DNA from: Rheinheimera aquimaris
Lineage (GTDB): Bacteria; Pseudomonadota; Gammaproteobacteria; Enterobacterales; Alteromonadaceae
Reading direction: 5' to 3'
Length of the DNA: 64,000 nt
Assembly: GCF_020531985.1 (NCBI RefSeq)
Contig: NZ_JAJAVQ010000001.1
Span: 434,001-498,000 of the forward strand
The position numbers and the translations under genes were made by a program. Below are positions 8,223 through 15,813 of this stretch, piece after piece (the stretch's first letter is position 1; each line of letters begins with the position of its first letter). The notes below the pieces were generated by a model. That model saw only the letters and a program-made list of their open reading frames with translations. It was not told the origin of the DNA and made no database searches.

Positions 8223-9681
8223 ACTTATCTCCTGTTACGTCGGACTGGTTAGAATAAAGTTTGGAAATGATATTGCTGTATTGCTGCATAATTACATTGC
8301 GCCGTAGCCGGCCATTATCAGTGAGTGTGCCCTGATCAGTGCTAAATGGCGTAGGCAAGCGATAATAGGTCACAATTCTGGCATAGTCAGGTAATGCAGC
8401 GTTTACCTGCTTAATTGCAGCGGCAAGTTCAGTATCTGTTACCGCTGCGGCGGCATATAACAGTGCACTGCAGTATGGTTGTGCTTCACCTAACACTATA
8501 ACCTGCTGCACAGCACCGCTGTCGGTTAATGCAGACTCGACCCACTCAGGAGAAATATTACGACCAAAACTGTTAATCAGCAGGTTTTTGCGCCGGCCAA
8601 GAATGCACAGCCCCCCCTGAGGTGTCCACTGAGCTAAATCTCCTGTAAACACACAGTCCGCCGCAGAGTCCGGTTCCCCCAGATAGCCTAGAAATGGCGT
8701 ATTGACGACCAGTTCACCATCAATTATCTGAACATCGCGGCAAGCCAATGGCAAACCAACACTGTCACCGGCTTCAGATGGTACGACATCTGATAACGCA
8801 ACGACCGAACCACACTCACTTAAACCATATCCTTGATAGACCGGCAGCCCGATTGCAGAGGCCTGCTGCAGAACCTGCGGTGAGACATAGGCTCCACCTA
8901 CAGCAACAAACTCGAGGCTTGAAGGTACCGGCCAGCCCTTTAGGGCCGCGGCTACCAACATTTTCAGTAGTTCAGGTACCACAATCAGGCTTTTAGGCTG
9001 AACGTTGCTGATCAGTGACAACATAGCTTGTGGCTGGGCCAGACGGCTGCCGACAAAACCTCGCTGCGCATCCGACGCAACAATGACTTCGCCGCCTGCC
9101 AGTAAAGGGGCATATACACCAGCAATGTTTTCAAGTAGCGTCGGCAGGGGGAGCAGGCAAAGATGACGCGGGGAACCATTGCAAATATGCTCTACTCTGG
9201 CTTTTAACGCCAAGGCGACATCAAGCTGGCTGCGGTCTGACAGACACACACCTTTAGGCGAGCCTGTTGAGCCAGAGGTAAACGTTATTTTCTGGGTACC
9301 AGCAGGCACGGTAACATTTTGCTTAACAGCGCACTGGTACAACAAAATGCCATCAAACTCCTCCAGCAAACTGCTGTCAGCATCGTTAATTTCATAATCG
9401 CTTAACCATAGATCAGGTTGTAACGCTTGCAGCACTGCTGCCTTTTGCGATTCGCTAAGATAAGTCGGTAATGGTGTCAGCAGAATGTTGGCGCTTAAAC
9501 ATGCCAGATCGATAAGTACCCAGTTTATCGAGCTATCTGCTGTCAGGACAACCCGCTTACCACCATAACCAGACAGCAACGTTTGCCACTGGACGATTTT
9601 GCTATTTATAGCTTTGTGATCCAGTTCAGTACCGGTTTGAGCGTCGATTAGCCGGGCGCCATCAGCTACAGAAAACTTCAT
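8197..9681 (-). CDS. AMP-forming acyl-CoA synthetase / ANL-superfamily ligase
   Basis: A 494-residue adenylating enzyme. Its motifs are in the normal ANL order: P-loop TSGSTGSPKG (135-144), YQGYGLSECG (A5, about 295-304), FTGDLAQW (A7), and GRRKNLLINSFGRNISP (A8 hinge, about 373-390), with a short C-terminal domain. It activates a carboxylic acid as an acyl-AMP, probably for transfer to CoA. The usual invariant lysine near the C-terminus is not obvious, so transfer to another acceptor is possible. It overlaps the hemolysin-family gene upstream by 4 bases and the iron oxidase gene downstream by 26. No carrier-protein domain is fused. Confidence 0.9.
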   Translation of the reverse strand: MKFSVADGARLIDAQTGTELDHKAINSKIVQWQTLLSGYGGKRVVLTADSSINWVLIDLACLSANILLTPLPTYLSESQKAAVLQALQPDLWLSDYEINDADSSLLEEFDGILLYQCAVKQNVTVPAGTQKITFTSGSTGSPKGVCLSDRSQLDVALALKARVEHICNGSPRHLCLLPLPTLLENIAGVYAPLLAGGEVIVASDAQRGFVGSRLAQPQAMLSLISNVQPKSLIVVPELLKMLVAAALKGWPVPSSLEFVAVGGAYVSPQVLQQASAIGLPVYQGYGLSECGSVVALSDVVPSEAGDSVGLPLACRDVQIIDGELVVNTPFLGYLGEPDSAADCVFTGDLAQWTPQGGLCILGRRKNLLINSFGRNISPEWVESALTDSGAVQQVIVLGEAQPYCSALLYAAAAVTDTELAAAIKQVNAALPDYARIVTYYRLPTPFSTDQGTLTDNGRLRRNVIMQQYSNIISKLYSNQSDVTGDKYELLSISA

Positions 9682-10415
9682 AGTTTGGCCTCCATCAAGG
9701 TATCAACCAGAGCATGCAGTTGTGGCCAGTGCCGAAAAATAAGTTGCTGCAAGCGAGGATCAGCCTGGATCCGCTGCGCAGCCTGAGTAACAGACAATAC
9801 ACAAACATCTGGCTGACTTTGATAGTAACTGCCCCAGTCTTTTGCTTTATCGCCAAGGCACTCTGGATTAGCACTTGCCAACTCGAGTAAGCTAATACCA
9901 TGCCTGCGTAATAGACGTTTAAGATCAGAGGTCGCAGAAAATAGTAGCTGTTTTACATCAAGCTGATGTAACGCCTGAACCATCAATACAAATAGCTGCA
10001 TCAGTGCTGACCGGCTCTGTGCATACAAATGACCGATTTCTGCGATGTCAGCGCGCTGACACTCGATATGCTGCTGTTGCAGCGCCTGCTCTGCATTAAG
10101 TGTTAGATATTGTTCGGTAAACAGCGGCCCCTCAGTTGCAAACCGGATACCGAGTACCGCTTGCCACTGCTCAGACAACAATACTCCAAGCAAATGAGGC
10201 ATAAAGTGCTGTACATTTGCCTGATAATGTCTGCTAAAACCTTCTGCGATAAAATGTTCCAGCGTATGCCGTGCTGTATGTTGCGGCTCAATGAGGTGCA
10301 ATACGCCATGGGTAGCAGCCTGTTCTGATGGCTGATAAGCAAATAGCGATGCCTCAGCACAGGAGGCGACTCCGCAACTTAAATATGACTCGACACTGCG
10401 CATTAAACTGGTCAT
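9678..10415 (-). CDS. Thermostable-hemolysin family protein (first gene of the operon)
   Basis: A 245-residue soluble protein without a signal peptide. The pattern HFIAEGFSRHYQANVQHFMP, then AVLGIRFA, then GPLFTEQYLTLNAEQAL is characteristic of the T_hemolysin family, named after the Vibrio delta-type thermostable hemolysin. The organisation (an N-terminal Y-A-x-V-x-x-F-M-P block, a G-I-R strand, then an E-Q-Y-L helix) recalls GNAT/autoinducer-synthase folds, so an acyltransferase role is plausible. That is inference, and membrane lysis should not be assumed. AGGAG six bases before the ATG fixes the start. It is the first of ten tightly packed genes and overlaps the acyl ligase gene by ATGA. 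Confidence 0.85.
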   Translation of the reverse strand: MTSLMRSVESYLSCGVASCAEASLFAYQPSEQAATHGVLHLIEPQHTARHTLEHFIAEGFSRHYQANVQHFMPHLLGVLLSEQWQAVLGIRFATEGPLFTEQYLTLNAEQALQQQHIECQRADIAEIGHLYAQSRSALMQLFVLMVQALHQLDVKQLLFSATSDLKRLLRRHGISLLELASANPECLGDKAKDWGSYYQSQPDVCVLSVTQAAQRIQADPRLQQLIFRHWPQLHALVDTLMEAKL

Positions 10416-10459
10416 AACGGACTCCTGTTTTACCGTTACGACCAGTGTGCAACACTAAA

Positions 10460-10476
10460 CTTAAAGTAGTCTTAAG
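10460..10476 (-). promoter_or_regulatory. PmrA/QseB-type response regulator box
   Basis: On the minus strand the sequence CTTAAG-ACTAC-TTTAAG matches the HTTAAD-N5-HTTAAD box bound by PmrA/QseB-type regulators. A third partial half-site (CTTAAT) lies one base further upstream. The box begins 45 bases before the first gene of the operon that encodes exactly this type of regulator. The match is seen in the sequence; binding is inferred. Confidence 0.65.
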
Positions 10477-10504
10477 GATTAAGAATATGTAAATTGACGT
10501 TCTT

Positions 10505-11542
10505 TCAGCGCTGACACAACAGCTGGTCAACGCTATTAATACAACTTTCCAGCCGCTGATAATAATCTGGCGCATCTATCACGACAAAAGTATTGATGTC
10601 GAAACCATACTGCTGATAAAGCGCCATCAGCTGGTCAAAACTGAGTGTACGCGTAGCCGGGTCGCCCAACTCGCGCATGCCGTCGGCCACCCAGGGTACA
10701 GTGGGTTTAAGCGCTATCACCAGATCGTACTTTCCGGCGTCAATAAAGCTTTCTACCCTGTCAGCCACTTCACCTAAAAAAACGTGGCTGAAAAACGCTG
10801 TTACCACCGCATCGGTATCAAAAAAACACACTTTGTTGGCTGTCCTTAATGCCTTCAAATCCTGTTCGTATTGTAAGTGCGCTATGCGGTTAAAATCTTC
10901 GAGATCAAACAAGTCGCCGTTGCCGCCAACAACCTCGTGCTGATAATCACGCCCCAGCTCTTCAGACCACGACGAGCAATACACTTTCGCCAGCTTGCGT
11001 GTCAACGTGGTTTTGCCGCAGGATTCAGGGCCAGTTATCAACACTTTGCGGGCAAAAAACGGTCGCGCAGCACCGGCAATATAATCCCAGTGTTTATAAG
11101 GATGTTCACGGATCTCGGTGCCACTAATCGGCCACTGGGTACGTTGGGGGTCCAGCACCTGATACCCGATATCTGGAAAATGCTGTTGATGACCACTACG
11201 ATAGCTCTCTTCGCCACCAAAAATAACATTGAAAGCTGCAGGCACTGTCTGTTTAAGCTTCTTCGCATAGTCACCCCAGCCAGCCGGAAAAGGTGCGCTC
11301 GTGCTATCATCCTGCAGCAGTACTTCGATGCCAAGCCCCAGTAGTTCCTGAGATAACCAGCGCTGGCGTAACACTCCGCTGATATAAGCTAAGCCGGCAT
11401 CGCTACATAATTCACCGTCTTCCTGCAAGCGTTCACTAACGACAACGTACAATTTATCGCACAACGCATGAGCACGCAGTATCGCTGTAATATGCCCGCG
11501 GTGAGGTGGTAAAAATTTACCCGGAAAAACACCCACTTTCAT
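10505..11542 (-). CDS. nadR: NadR-type NMN adenylyltransferase / nicotinamide riboside kinase
   Basis: A bifunctional NAD-salvage enzyme of 345 residues. The N-terminal nucleotidyltransferase domain has PGKFLPPHRGH (residues 7-17) and ISGTEIR (139-145), which bind ATP and NMN. The C-terminal ribosylnicotinamide kinase domain has Walker A GPESCGKT (171-178) and an FFDTDAV Walker-B-like strand. The N-terminal helix-turn-helix repressor domain of enterobacterial NadR is absent, so it is probably only an enzyme. ATG at 11542 is preceded by AGGGGG at good spacing; the frame extends 12 codons further up. It lies just upstream of the hemolysin-family operon, separated by the regulator box. Confidence 0.9.
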   Translation of the reverse strand: MKVGVFPGKFLPPHRGHITAILRAHALCDKLYVVVSERLQEDGELCSDAGLAYISGVLRQRWLSQELLGLGIEVLLQDDSTSAPFPAGWGDYAKKLKQTVPAAFNVIFGGEESYRSGHQQHFPDIGYQVLDPQRTQWPISGTEIREHPYKHWDYIAGAARPFFARKVLITGPESCGKTTLTRKLAKVYCSSWSEELGRDYQHEVVGGNGDLFDLEDFNRIAHLQYEQDLKALRTANKVCFFDTDAVVTAFFSHVFLGEVADRVESFIDAGKYDLVIALKPTVPWVADGMRELGDPATRTLSFDQLMALYQQYGFDINTFVVIDAPDYYQRLESCINSVDQLLCQR

Positions 11543-11622
11543 GCTTAACCCCCTGCTGCTACAAAGTAATAGCGGCACCCTACACTGAAATATCAGAAAA
11601 CACTATGCTGTTTGGCCAGCTA

Positions 11623-12273
11623 TCAGCCTTCCCAACCGGTTGCAAATGGAAAACGCTTAGCCCAGAAAGCCTGTAACTGTGGCAAAGTATCAATTAGCCT
11701 GACAACGCCGGCCATAGCAGGCGCAACCTGGTAAAACCGCTGTCGCCTTGGCGTCCAGCGGCTGGCAACCGTGACATAAATATCCAGTACTGACATTTGC
11801 TGACCAAGCAAGAACGGCTGCGGTGTCAGCTGTGAGTCCATCACATGCCAGCAATGGGCGATACGGTCTGCAGTACGCTGCAGAAGTTCCGGGTAAAGTA
11901 CTTTATTGTCACCGGCTAAACGTTCAGGCTCATCTCTTACCCAATACATGGAATAAATTGCTGCAGGTATAAAACTCATCCAGCGTAAAAACTGCGCCCG
12001 CTTGGCACTACCGGGCTTAGGAGCCAAATTAGCCTCAGGATGTTGCTCAGCTAGCCACAACAAAATCGCCGCACTCTCGGTTATCACCTCGCCTTGCTCA
12101 GTAACTAATACCGGCAATTGCGCCATCGGATTGACCGGGATCACTTTCGCCCGCTCTGTCTCGCCTTCCCAGACTGGCGCTTCAACCAGCACCTGATACG
12201 GTGCGCCTATCAATTCAAGCACTGCTTCTACAGCAACAGAACCTGAACCGGCTGCACCATAAATGTTGTACAT
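11623..12273 (-). CDS. Glutathione S-transferase family protein
   Basis: A 216-residue cytosolic protein with the GST layout. The N-terminal thioredoxin-like domain (about 1-80) carries the cis-Pro loop QLPVLV and the ITESAAILLWLAE glutathione-binding segment, followed by an all-helical C-terminal domain (about 88-205) with the MSVLDIYV N-capping box. Such enzymes conjugate or reduce substrates with glutathione; the specific substrate cannot be told. The likely catalytic residue is a Ser near GAAGSGSV (9-12) rather than Cys. It is read away from nadR by the same strand with an 80-base gap. Confidence 0.88.
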   Translation of the reverse strand: MYNIYGAAGSGSVAVEAVLELIGAPYQVLVEAPVWEGETERAKVIPVNPMAQLPVLVTEQGEVITESAAILLWLAEQHPEANLAPKPGSAKRAQFLRWMSFIPAAIYSMYWVRDEPERLAGDNKVLYPELLQRTADRIAHCWHVMDSQLTPQPFLLGQQMSVLDIYVTVASRWTPRRQRFYQVAPAMAGVVRLIDTLPQLQAFWAKRFPFATGWEG

Positions 12274-12301
12274 ACAGCCTCCTTAGCATCAATTTTAAGC
12301 G

Positions 12302-12326
12302 AAAAAAAACCCGCTAATTCAGCGGG
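12302..12326 (-). terminator. Intrinsic terminator after sucCD
   Basis: On the minus strand CCCGCT-GAATT-AGCGGG is followed by a run of eight Ts (12302-12309). It lies 27 bases beyond the sucD stop codon. Confidence 0.92.
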
Positions 12327-12352
12327 CTTTTACAAGATAGCTCAGTAAACGA

Positions 12353-13225
12353 TTACCAGCCAGTGATTTCTTTCAGCGCTTTACCGATGTCCGCTAAGCT
12401 CTTAACTGTCTTAACGCCGGCATCTTCCAGTGCAGCGAATTTCTCATCAGCAGTACCTTTACCGCCAGAGATAATCGCACCAGCGTGGCCCATGCGCTTA
12501 CCAGCAGGTGCAGTTACACCAGCAATGTAAGATACAACAGGCTTAGTCACGTTAGCTTTGATGAATGCAGCCGCTTCTTCTTCAGCAGAACCACCGATTT
12601 CGCCGATCATAACGATGGCTTCAGTTTGTGGATCTTCCTGGAATAACTTCAGGATATCAATGAAGTTAGAACCTGGGATTGGATCACCACCGATACCAAC
12701 ACAGGTAGACTGGCCGAAACCGTAATCAGTAGTTTGTTTTACCGCTTCATACGTCAGAGTACCTGAACGTGACACGATACCTACTTTACCTGGCTTGTGA
12801 ATGTGACCTGGCATGATACCAATTTTGCATTCGCCCGGCGTGATAACGCCCGGGCAGTTAGGGCCGATTAAGCGTACGCCTAATTCGTCACACTTAACTT
12901 TGGCATCCAGCATATCCAGAGTTGGAATACCTTCAGTGATACAAACGATCAGTTTGATACCGCCGTTAGCAGCTTCCAGGATAGAATCTTTACAGAAAGC
13001 AGCTGGTACGTAGATTACTGATGCTTCAGCACCAGTAGCTTCTACCGCTTCTTTAACCGTGTTGAACACTGGCAGACCTAAATGCGTTTGACCGCCTTTA
13101 CCTGGTGTTACACCGCCAACCATCTTAGTACCGTAAGCAATGGCTTGCTCAGAGTGGAAAGTACCCTGTGCACCAGTGAAACCCTGACAAATTACTTTGG
13201 TATCTTTATTAATTAAAACGCTCAT
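12353..13225 (-). CDS. sucD: Succinyl-CoA synthetase alpha subunit
   Basis: With SucC it converts succinyl-CoA, phosphate and ADP to succinate, CoA and ATP in the TCA cycle. The 290-residue product has the CoA-binding Rossmann domain ([11 protein letters not shown], about 14-24), the PNCPG loop, and the phosphohistidine segment GHAGAIISG near residue 246. Length and sequence match E. coli SucD closely. It begins 10 bases after sucC and is followed by a strong terminator, so sucCD end there as a unit. Confidence 0.98.
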   Translation of the reverse strand: MSVLINKDTKVICQGFTGAQGTFHSEQAIAYGTKMVGGVTPGKGGQTHLGLPVFNTVKEAVEATGAEASVIYVPAAFCKDSILEAANGGIKLIVCITEGIPTLDMLDAKVKCDELGVRLIGPNCPGVITPGECKIGIMPGHIHKPGKVGIVSRSGTLTYEAVKQTTDYGFGQSTCVGIGGDPIPGSNFIDILKLFQEDPQTEAIVMIGEIGGSAEEEAAAFIKANVTKPVVSYIAGVTAPAGKRMGHAGAIISGGKGTADEKFAALEDAGVKTVKSLADIGKALKEITGW

Positions 13226-13235
13226 TGCTTACCCC

Positions 13236-14402
13236 TTATGCCTTAGCCGCTGCAGCTACAACTTTCTGTGCAGCGCCAGTCAGGTCTGTATCAGCGATAA
13301 TGTTCAGGCCGCTTTCAGACAGCACTTTTGCACCCAGTTCTGCGTTGTTACCTTGCAGGCGAACAACTACCGGTACTTTAACGCCAACTTCTTTCACTGC
13401 ACCGATTACACCTTCAGCGATCATGTCACAACGTACGATACCACCGAAGATGTTGATGAATACGGCTTTAACAGCGTCATCAGACAGGATAATTTTGAAT
13501 GCTTCAACTACGCGCTCTTTAGTCGCGCCGCCGCCTACGTCCAGGAAGTTAGCGGGTTGGCCACCGTGCAGTTTAACGATGTCCATAGTACCCATTGCCA
13601 GGCCAGCACCGTTAACCATACAACCGATGTCACCACCTAAAGCAACATAGTTCAGTTCCCATGAAGCTGCGTGCGCTTCACGTGGATCTTCCTGTGATGG
13701 ATCCTGCATTTCTTTTAGCTCTGGGTGACGGTATAAAGCGTTACCATCGATAACCAGTTTCGCATCTAAACAGTGCAGGTCGCCAGCTGGCGTGATAACC
13801 AGTGGGTTAACTTCTAACAGCGCCAGATCTTTTTCCTGGAACAATTTAGCCAGACCCATGAAAATCTTCACGAATTGGTTAACTTGCTTGCCTTCTAAGC
13901 CCAGTTTGAACGCTAATTCACGGCCCTGGAATGGTTGAGCGCCAACCAACGGGTCGATAGTGGCTTTTAAAATTTTCTCTGGTGTTTCGTGGGCAACTTT
14001 TTCAATTTCCACACCACCTTCAGTAGAAGCCATAAACACGATACGACGTGAAGAACGGTCTACAACAGCACCTAAGTACAGCTCTTTCGCGATATCTGTA
14101 CAGGTTTCAACCAGGATACGGCTTACCGGCTGACCTTTTTCGTCTGTTTGGTAAGTTACCAGGTTTTTACCCAGCCATTTTTCTGCGAACGCGCGGATTT
14201 CATCTTTGCTCTTAACCAGCTTTACACCGCCCGCTTTACCACGGCCACCGGCGTGAACCTGAGCTTTGACAACAAACATGTCGCCGCCGATTTTATCTGC
14301 AGCTGCTACCGCTTCTTCAACTGTAGCTGCGGCAATGCCTTTAGATACAGGCAAACCATATTGGGCAAACAGTTGCTTACCCTGATACTCGTGCAAATTC
14401 AT
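13236..14402 (-). CDS. sucC: Succinyl-CoA synthetase beta subunit
   Basis: A 388-residue ATP-grasp subunit, the same length as in E. coli, which binds nucleotide and succinate. It starts [19 protein letters not shown]. The ATP-grasp lysine lies in [15 protein letters not shown], and the C-terminal ligase domain includes [12 protein letters not shown] and [12 protein letters not shown]. It is upstream of and cotranscribed with sucD. A terminator separates it from sucB, so it probably has its own promoter within 14403-14490. Confidence 0.98.
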   Translation of the reverse strand: MNLHEYQGKQLFAQYGLPVSKGIAAATVEEAVAAADKIGGDMFVVKAQVHAGGRGKAGGVKLVKSKDEIRAFAEKWLGKNLVTYQTDEKGQPVSRILVETCTDIAKELYLGAVVDRSSRRIVFMASTEGGVEIEKVAHETPEKILKATIDPLVGAQPFQGRELAFKLGLEGKQVNQFVKIFMGLAKLFQEKDLALLEVNPLVITPAGDLHCLDAKLVIDGNALYRHPELKEMQDPSQEDPREAHAASWELNYVALGGDIGCMVNGAGLAMGTMDIVKLHGGQPANFLDVGGGATKERVVEAFKIILSDDAVKAVFINIFGGIVRCDMIAEGVIGAVKEVGVKVPVVVRLQGNNAELGAKVLSESGLNIIADTDLTGAAQKVVAAAAKA

Positions 14403-14470
14403 GGCTATTTTCCGTTCATTTGAATATGGAGGCTGCCCTTTTGGTACAGCCTGACTTTTGATCGGCGCAT

Positions 14471-14476
14471 ATTATA
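14471..14476 (-). promoter_or_regulatory. Candidate -10 element of a sucCD promoter
   Basis: A perfect TATAAT on the minus strand lies 69 bases upstream of sucC and just beyond the sucB terminator. No good -35 is present (the best hexamer at 18 bases is ATTTTT), so activation or an alternative element would be needed. It is assigned from sequence and position only. Confidence 0.4.
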
Positions 14477-14494
14477 GTGCCAACCGGTTCGATA

Positions 14495-14528
14495 AAAAAT
14501 GCTGTTGTCGTAAAACAACAGCATTTTT
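14495..14528. terminator. Intrinsic terminator between sucB and sucC
   Basis: A 14-base perfect stem (AAAAATGCTGTTGT / ACAACAGCATTTTT) has a 6-base loop and T tails on both strands. It lies 20 bases past the sucB stop, and reading leftward it should stop or attenuate sucAB transcripts before sucCD. Confidence 0.88.
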
Positions 14529-14547
14529 AGCTACTTTTTATGGATAT

Positions 14548-15750
14548 TTAGATATCCAGCAGGATACGTGTCGGATCTTCCAGTAATTCTTTGATGGTTA
14601 CCAGGAAGCCTACTGACTCTTTACCGTCGATAATACGGTGATCGTATGACAGTGCCAGGTACATCATTGGCAGAATTTCCATCTTGCCATCAACTACCAT
14701 GACACGGTCCTGAATTTTGTGCATACCCAAAATGGCAGACTGTGGTGGGTTGATAATTGGCGTAGACATCAGTGAGCCGAACACACCGCCGTTAGTGATG
14801 GTGAAGTTGCCACCGGTTAAATCATCCATCGCCAGCTTGCCGTCGCGGCCTTTAAGCGCTAAGTCTTTAATCGCTTTTTCGATTTCAGCAAGGTTCATCT
14901 TGTCGCAATCACGCAGTACCGGTGTTACCAGACCACGAGGAGTAGATACGGCAATGCTTACGTCGAAGTAGTTGTGATATACGATATCGTCACCGTCGAT
15001 AGCAGCATTCACTTCCGGGAAACGCTTCAGCGCTTCCGTTACCGCTTTAACGTAGAACGACATAAAACCTAAACGGATACCGTGACGCTTTTCAAACACG
15101 TCCTGATACTGCTTACGCAGATCCATAATTGGCTTCATGTTAACTTCGTTGAACGTCGTTAACATCGCAGTAGAGTTTTTCGCTTCCAGCAAACGGTTGG
15201 CGATAGTTTTACGCAGACGCGTCATAGGTACACGTTTCTGGCTACGATCGCCAGCTACAGCTGTAGCAGCTGCCGGGGAAGCAGATTTAGCTGGCGCACC
15301 AGCTACAAACTTTTCAACGTCTTCTTTGGTTACACGGCCATTTTTGCCGGTGCCTTTAATTTTGCTGGCATCTAAACCCTTTTCCGCAATCATACGACGC
15401 ACTGATGGGCTTAAGGCGTCATCGTTGCTATCGTCTGACTTAGCATCTGAAGCGGCAGCTTCTGGTTTGCTGTCTTCTTTTTTCGCCGGAGCATCGTCTT
15501 TCTTAGCAGCAGGTGCACCACCGGCTTCCATTTTACCGATAACTTCTTCGGCTGTTACAGTAGCACCGGTATCGTGAATGATTTCACCCATAACGCCATC
15601 GGCCTGGGCAACCACTTCAAGTACCACTTTGTCGGTTTCAATATCAACTAATACCTGATCGCGTGTTACGGCTTCGCCTGTTTTAACGTGCCAGGTGGCG
15701 ATGGTTGCATCTGCAACAGATTCTGGAAGTACGGGTACTTTAATTTCCAC
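14548..15750 (-). CDS. sucB: 2-oxoglutarate dehydrogenase E2 component (dihydrolipoyl succinyltransferase)
   Basis: Core of the 2-oxoglutarate dehydrogenase complex; it transfers the succinyl group to CoA. Domains in order are: a lipoyl domain with lipoyl-lysine K41 in [10 protein letters not shown]; an Ala/Lys/Asp-rich linker (about 80-110); a peripheral-subunit-binding domain (about 112-148, [14 protein letters not shown]); a second Ala/Pro linker; and the acyltransferase core with the catalytic SYDHRIIDG near residue 370. It is 400 residues, normal for the family. The start is GTG, preceded by AAAGGTG. It begins 63 bases after sucA and is followed by a terminator. Confidence 0.98.
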   Translation of the reverse strand: MEIKVPVLPESVADATIATWHVKTGEAVTRDQVLVDIETDKVVLEVVAQADGVMGEIIHDTGATVTAEEVIGKMEAGGAPAAKKDDAPAKKEDSKPEAAASDAKSDDSNDDALSPSVRRMIAEKGLDASKIKGTGKNGRVTKEDVEKFVAGAPAKSASPAAATAVAGDRSQKRVPMTRLRKTIANRLLEAKNSTAMLTTFNEVNMKPIMDLRKQYQDVFEKRHGIRLGFMSFYVKAVTEALKRFPEVNAAIDGDDIVYHNYFDVSIAVSTPRGLVTPVLRDCDKMNLAEIEKAIKDLALKGRDGKLAMDDLTGGNFTITNGGVFGSLMSTPIINPPQSAILGMHKIQDRVMVVDGKMEILPMMYLALSYDHRIIDGKESVGFLVTIKELLEDPTRILLDI

Positions 15751-15813
15751 TTTTTCACCTTTACCGGTTGGTCTTATTTAGTTATGCCGGTATATCTCAC
15801 ACCGGCCAATAAT

